Shown: in pieces, positions 4,815 to 6,782 of the stretch
Layout of the letters: every line of letters starts with the position of its first letter
Position numbering within the stretch: position 1 is the stretch's first letter
Assembly (NCBI GenBank): GCA_002792395.1
Contig: PFOG01000120.1
Span: 1 to 6,782, forward strand
Reading direction: 5' to 3'
From: Candidatus Portnoybacteria bacterium CG_4_10_14_0_2_um_filter_44_20
Lineage (GTDB): Bacteria; Patescibacteriota; Minisyncoccia; Portnoybacterales; GCA-002795985
Length of the DNA stretch: 6,782 bases
The notes under the pieces: generated by a model
What the model saw: the letters and a program-made list of their open reading frames with translations, nothing else
Told to the model about the DNA's origin: nothing
The model's database searches: none
Made by a program: the position numbers and the translations under genes

Positions 4815-6125
4815 ATGCAATTCGTAGCTGATTTTCATATTCATTCTAAATACTCGCGCGCGACATCGAAGGATATGGATATTGACCACCTTGATAAATG
4901 GGCGCGAATCAAAGGCATTAAGGTTCTGGGAACCGGCGATTTTACGCACCATCTTTGGTTAAAAGAATTAAGGGAAAAACTGGAGCCGGCCGAGCGAGGA
5001 TTATTTAGGCTCAAATCTTTTCAATCTGGGGCGCGGGGGCAGAAAGGCATTCTCTCAAAATTTCATATTCCCAAGGAAGAGATCCGGTTTGTTCTGACGG
5101 CGGAAATTAGCTGTATCTATTCCAAGCATAACAAAACCCGAAAAGTCCATCTAGTTATTTTGGCCCCGTCGTTTGAAGTGGTGGATAAGATCAATGCCCA
5201 TCTTGGCTGGATTGGTAATTTGAAGTCTGATGGGCGGCCAATCCTGGGGATAGACGCGAAGGAGGCTTTAAAAATCGTTTTGAGCGCTTCGGAAGACTGT
5301 CTGGTTGTGCCGGCGCATGCCTGGACCCCTCATTTTTCCGTGTTTGGTTCCGTTTCGGGATTTGACTCGCTGGAAGAGTGTTTTGATGAGTACGCAAAAT
5401 ATATTTATGCCATTGAAACCGGTCTTTCCAGCGATCCGGCGATGAACTGGCGTTTGTCGCAACTCGATAAAATCACCCTGATCTCTAATTCTGATTCACA
5501 CAGTCCGACTCGCATTGGCCGCGAAGCCAACATTTTGGACACGGAATTGGACTATTTTTCCATCACCGATGTTTTAAGAAAACGCGATTTGCGGAAGTTT
5601 CTTTATACTGTTGAATTTTTCCCCGAAGAAGGAAAGTATCATTACGACGGCCATCGGAATTGCAAAGTTAGCTTTAAGCCAGAGGAAACTAAAAAGCATA
5701 AAGGCATCTGTCCGGTTTGCGGCAAACCGCTGACCATTGGCGTGATGTATAGGGTGGCGCAATTAGCCGATCGTCCCGCCTGCAACGCTTTAGGCGTAGC
5801 CAATGCGGGCAGGCCCGAGGGCGGAAAGCCGGAAAAAACGATTCCTTTCAAAAATTTGATTCCTCTGGATCAAATTGTCGCCGACGCGCTGGGCATGGGC
5901 GTGGCGAGCAAAAAAGCGCAGGAGGCATACCGGGAATTAATCAATAAACTAGGCACGGAATTTAAAATTCTTTTGGAGGCCTCGCGGGAAGATATTTCTT
6001 CCGCCTCTTCTTCGGAAATCGCTGAAGGAGTGATGCGGGTTCGCGAAGGTAAAGTTAAAATCGAGCCGGGCTATGACGGCGAATACGGGAAAATTAAAAT
6101 TTTCGAAGATAGTGAGCGAGGGTGA
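4815..6125 (+). CDS. endoQ: Endonuclease Q (PHP-domain DNA repair nuclease, TIGR00375)
   Basis: This 436-aa protein matches EndoQ, which nicks DNA 5' to deaminated bases (uracil, hypoxanthine, xanthine) and abasic sites. It was first described in Thermococcales and is also found in some bacteria. The PHP metal-site motifs are in order: DFHIHS 6-11, TGDFTHH 40-46, AEIS with E97, PAHAWTPHFS 166-175, ETGLSSDP 201-208 and SNSDSHSP 224-231. A zinc-finger region follows with H280/C283 (GHRNC) and C299/C302 (CPVC), then the conserved C-terminal helical tail (VKIEPGYDGEYGKIKIF). Between LADR (317-320) and PEGGKPE (334-340) an extra 13 residues, PACNALGVANAGR (321-333), break what I recall as a continuous LADRPEG motif. 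The matching DNA is palindromic. Start ATG 4815 gives the family N-terminus. A 54-aa gene follows after 7 nt. Confidence 0.92.
   Translation: MQFVADFHIHSKYSRATSKDMDIDHLDKWARIKGIKVLGTGDFTHHLWLKELREKLEPAERGLFRLKSFQSGARGQKGILSKFHIPKEEIRFVLTAEISCIYSKHNKTRKVHLVILAPSFEVVDKINAHLGWIGNLKSDGRPILGIDAKEALKIVLSASEDCLVVPAHAWTPHFSVFGSVSGFDSLEECFDEYAKYIYAIETGLSSDPAMNWRLSQLDKITLISNSDSHSPTRIGREANILDTELDYFSITDVLRKRDLRKFLYTVEFFPEEGKYHYDGHRNCKVSFKPEETKKHKGICPVCGKPLTIGVMYRVAQLADRPACNALGVANAGRPEGGKPEKTIPFKNLIPLDQIVADALGMGVASKKAQEAYRELINKLGTEFKILLEASREDISSASSSEIAEGVMRVREGKVKIEPGYDGEYGKIKIFEDSERG
5775..5813. repeat. 39-bp palindromic element inserted in frame in endoQ
   Basis: The element is flanked by a repeated CCCG (5775-5778 and 5814-5817) and is an imperfect palindrome: CCCGC or CCTGC near the left can pair with GCGGG or GCAGG at the right, and ACGC (5785-5788) pairs with GCGT (5794-5797) around TTTAG. 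It is 39 bp (13 codons), keeps the frame, and falls exactly between residues that are normally adjacent in EndoQ (LADR and PEG, from memory of the family). It resembles coding palindromic elements such as those of Rickettsia. Confidence 0.55.
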
Positions 6126-6132
6126 CCGTAAG

Positions 6133-6297
6133 GTGGCCGTGGAGATCGCAACCGCTGACCTCGTCAAAGATTTAGTGGCGCAGATCACAGCGCTTCAGGA
6201 GCAGAAGACTGTCGAAGAAGCGAGGGGGACGGTCACAACTGTCGCCCTGGAAAAAAAGAAGAATTACGTGAAGTTAGTTCTGGGCTATTTTGCCTAA
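6133..6297 (+). CDS. Small 54-aa hypothetical protein coupled to endoQ
   Basis: I do not recognise this gene. From GTG 6133 it encodes 54 aa (reading MAVEIATADLVKDL... with Met initiator): an N-terminal helix, a charged middle (LQEQKTVEEAR) and a lysine-rich segment ending VKLVLGYFA. GAGGG at 6118-6122 lies 10 nt before GTG 6133. The frame is open back to ATG 6073, but that start lies deep inside endoQ and is unlikely; GTG 6112 is another alternative. The gap to the endoQ stop is only 7 nt, so translational coupling is likely. An intrinsic terminator begins 18 nt after its stop, which closes the operon and supports the frame being a real gene. No domain can be assigned. Confidence 0.6.
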   Translation: MAVEIATADLVKDLVAQITALQEQKTVEEARGTVTTVALEKKKNYVKLVLGYFA

Positions 6298-6315
6298 AAG
6301 AACCAGAAGCGGTTC

Positions 6316-6341
6316 AACCCCAGATATTCTGGGGTTTTTTT
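6316..6341 (+). terminator. Strong intrinsic terminator after the endoQ operon
   Basis: AACCCCAGA (6316-6324), loop TAT, then TCTGGGGTT (6328-6336) form a perfect stem with the right arm running into a seven-T tract (6335-6341). This textbook rho-independent terminator ends transcription of endoQ and the 54-aa gene. Confidence 0.9.
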
Positions 6342-6371
6342 GTTGCTTCGCGGCGAAAAATCAACGAGAAA

Positions 6372-6400
6372 TTGACAAAATTATTGATATGGCATATTAT
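6372..6400 (+). promoter_or_regulatory. Near-consensus sigma70 promoter
   Basis: A perfect -35 TTGACA (6372-6377), exactly 17 nt of spacer, and -10 TATTAT (6395-6400). Transcription should start near 6407. It is the best promoter in the window, lies just after a terminator, and drives the downstream leader and zinc-ribbon gene. Confidence 0.85.
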
Positions 6401-6406
6401 CTGATT

Positions 6407-6607
6407 ATTAGACTTAAGTAAGGGTTAATTAGTTAAGCCGAGTCAGAGATTTATCTAAGTATATATCAAAGGCCAGGATTAATTAGATTAACTTAGTTGT
6501 CTTTTCGGGGGCGGCAAGTCCGCCTTCGTCCCAAGCTTGCCAAGGTATTTATCCCGAGCTTGTCGAGGGACTTCGGAAGGGCAAGTCGGAAAGCGAGGTG
6601 ATAATCT
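6407..6607 (+). promoter_or_regulatory. About 200-nt structured 5' leader of the zinc-ribbon gene
   Basis: The region between the predicted transcription start and GTG 6608 has no sustained reading frame. It holds a degenerate direct repeat (AGGGTTAATTAG at 6421, AGGATTAATTAG at 6475), the hairpin GGCGG-CAAGT-CCGCC (6510-6524), the competing pair GGCAAG (6513-6518)/CTTGCC (6536-6541), a second copy of GGCAAGTC (6580-6587), and palindromes around CAAGCT (6530-6545, 6552-6570). A strong Shine-Dalgarno, GAGGTGAT (6595-6602), ends it. The mutually exclusive stems would allow regulation, but I recognise no known riboswitch, and part of it may simply be inserted repeats. Confidence 0.5.
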
Positions 6608-6782
6608 GTGGCCTTCGATTCAAGTCAATCAAATCAAAATTTTCCTCCGCGCCCGATGTTCCAGGGAAACTGGAAGTGCGCTGAGTGTGGAGCGGAGATA
6701 ACCGAACTTCCTTTTAAGCCGGCAGAAGATAGACCGGTTTACTGCCGCGACTGCCATCGCAACAAGCGACCACCGCAAAGGT
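6608..6782 (+). CDS. Small zinc-ribbon protein (CxxC...CxxC), 3' end outside the window
   Basis: The first 58 residues are visible; the gene runs off the window. A short disordered N-terminus (MAFDSSQSNQNFPPRPMF) leads into a four-cysteine zinc ribbon: C24-x2-C27 (CAEC), then ITELPFKPAEDRPVYC with C46-x2-C49 (CRDC), and a basic tail (HRNKRPPQR). Small proteins with this CxxCG-x-I-x-LPFxP...PVYCRDC pattern are, to my knowledge, frequent in Patescibacteria and have no firm function; nucleic-acid binding is a guess. GTG 6608 is chosen because GAGGTGAT (6595-6602) lies 5 nt upstream; ATG 6656 is an in-frame alternative without a ribosome site but still before the cysteines. It is expressed from the promoter at 6372-6400. 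Confidence 0.8.
   Translation, partial: MAFDSSQSNQNFPPRPMFQGNWKCAECGAEITELPFKPAEDRPVYCRDCHRNKRPPQR

Overview
The window looks like a chromosomal segment of a bacterium, most probably a Candidate Phyla Radiation (Patescibacteria) member. The evidence is the gene types (a small CxxC/CxxC zinc-ribbon protein of a kind I associate with these genomes, an EndoQ-type PHP nuclease, a β-CASP MBL nuclease, a LOG-like protein), short intergenic gaps, few Shine-Dalgarno sites, intrinsic terminators with T-runs and one near-consensus sigma70 promoter. The lineage is an inference; no rRNA or marker gene is present. Every gene I can support lies on the + strand.

Layout. Positions 1-640 hold a 73-aa membrane peptide, an intrinsic terminator and a 51-aa basic peptide. 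Positions 642-3218 hold three ordinary genes: a β-CASP metallo-β-lactamase-fold RNase (642-2003), a LOG/Rossmann-like protein (2068-2676) and an MgtC/SapB membrane protein (about 2775-3218) that lacks a normal start codon where its family begins. A terminator closes this block at 3241-3291.

Positions 3292-3818 are a repeat-rich, RNA-bearing accessory patch and the most unusual part. It contains three perfect tandem copies of a 34-bp hairpin unit, a 32-nt palindrome, and a tRNA-Arg(CCG) gene whose D-loop is interrupted by a 105-nt insert. The insert is itself a complete second tRNA-Arg(CCG) framed by a 17-bp inverted repeat. Removing the insert restores a 72-nt tRNA plus CCA, the same body length as the inner tRNA. 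The arrangement is a tRNA nested in a tRNA and recalls split tRNA genes, whose halves are held together by GC-rich complementary arms. More palindromes and a 13-bp copy of the outer tRNA 3' end follow.

An AT-rich orphan gene of 314 aa (3819-4763) comes next, with weak ADP-ribosyltransferase-like motif spacing, possibly acquired cargo at the tRNA locus. Then come EndoQ (4815-6125), which carries an apparent in-frame 39-bp palindromic insertion, and a coupled 54-aa peptide with an intrinsic terminator (6316-6341). The window ends with a strong promoter (6372-6400), a roughly 200-nt structured leader and the start of the zinc-ribbon gene (from 6608, cut by the window edge).

Functionally, the recognisable genes concern RNA processing or decay (β-CASP nuclease), repair of deaminated DNA (EndoQ), arginine decoding (tRNAs) and membrane or ion homeostasis (MgtC). 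They do not form one obvious pathway.
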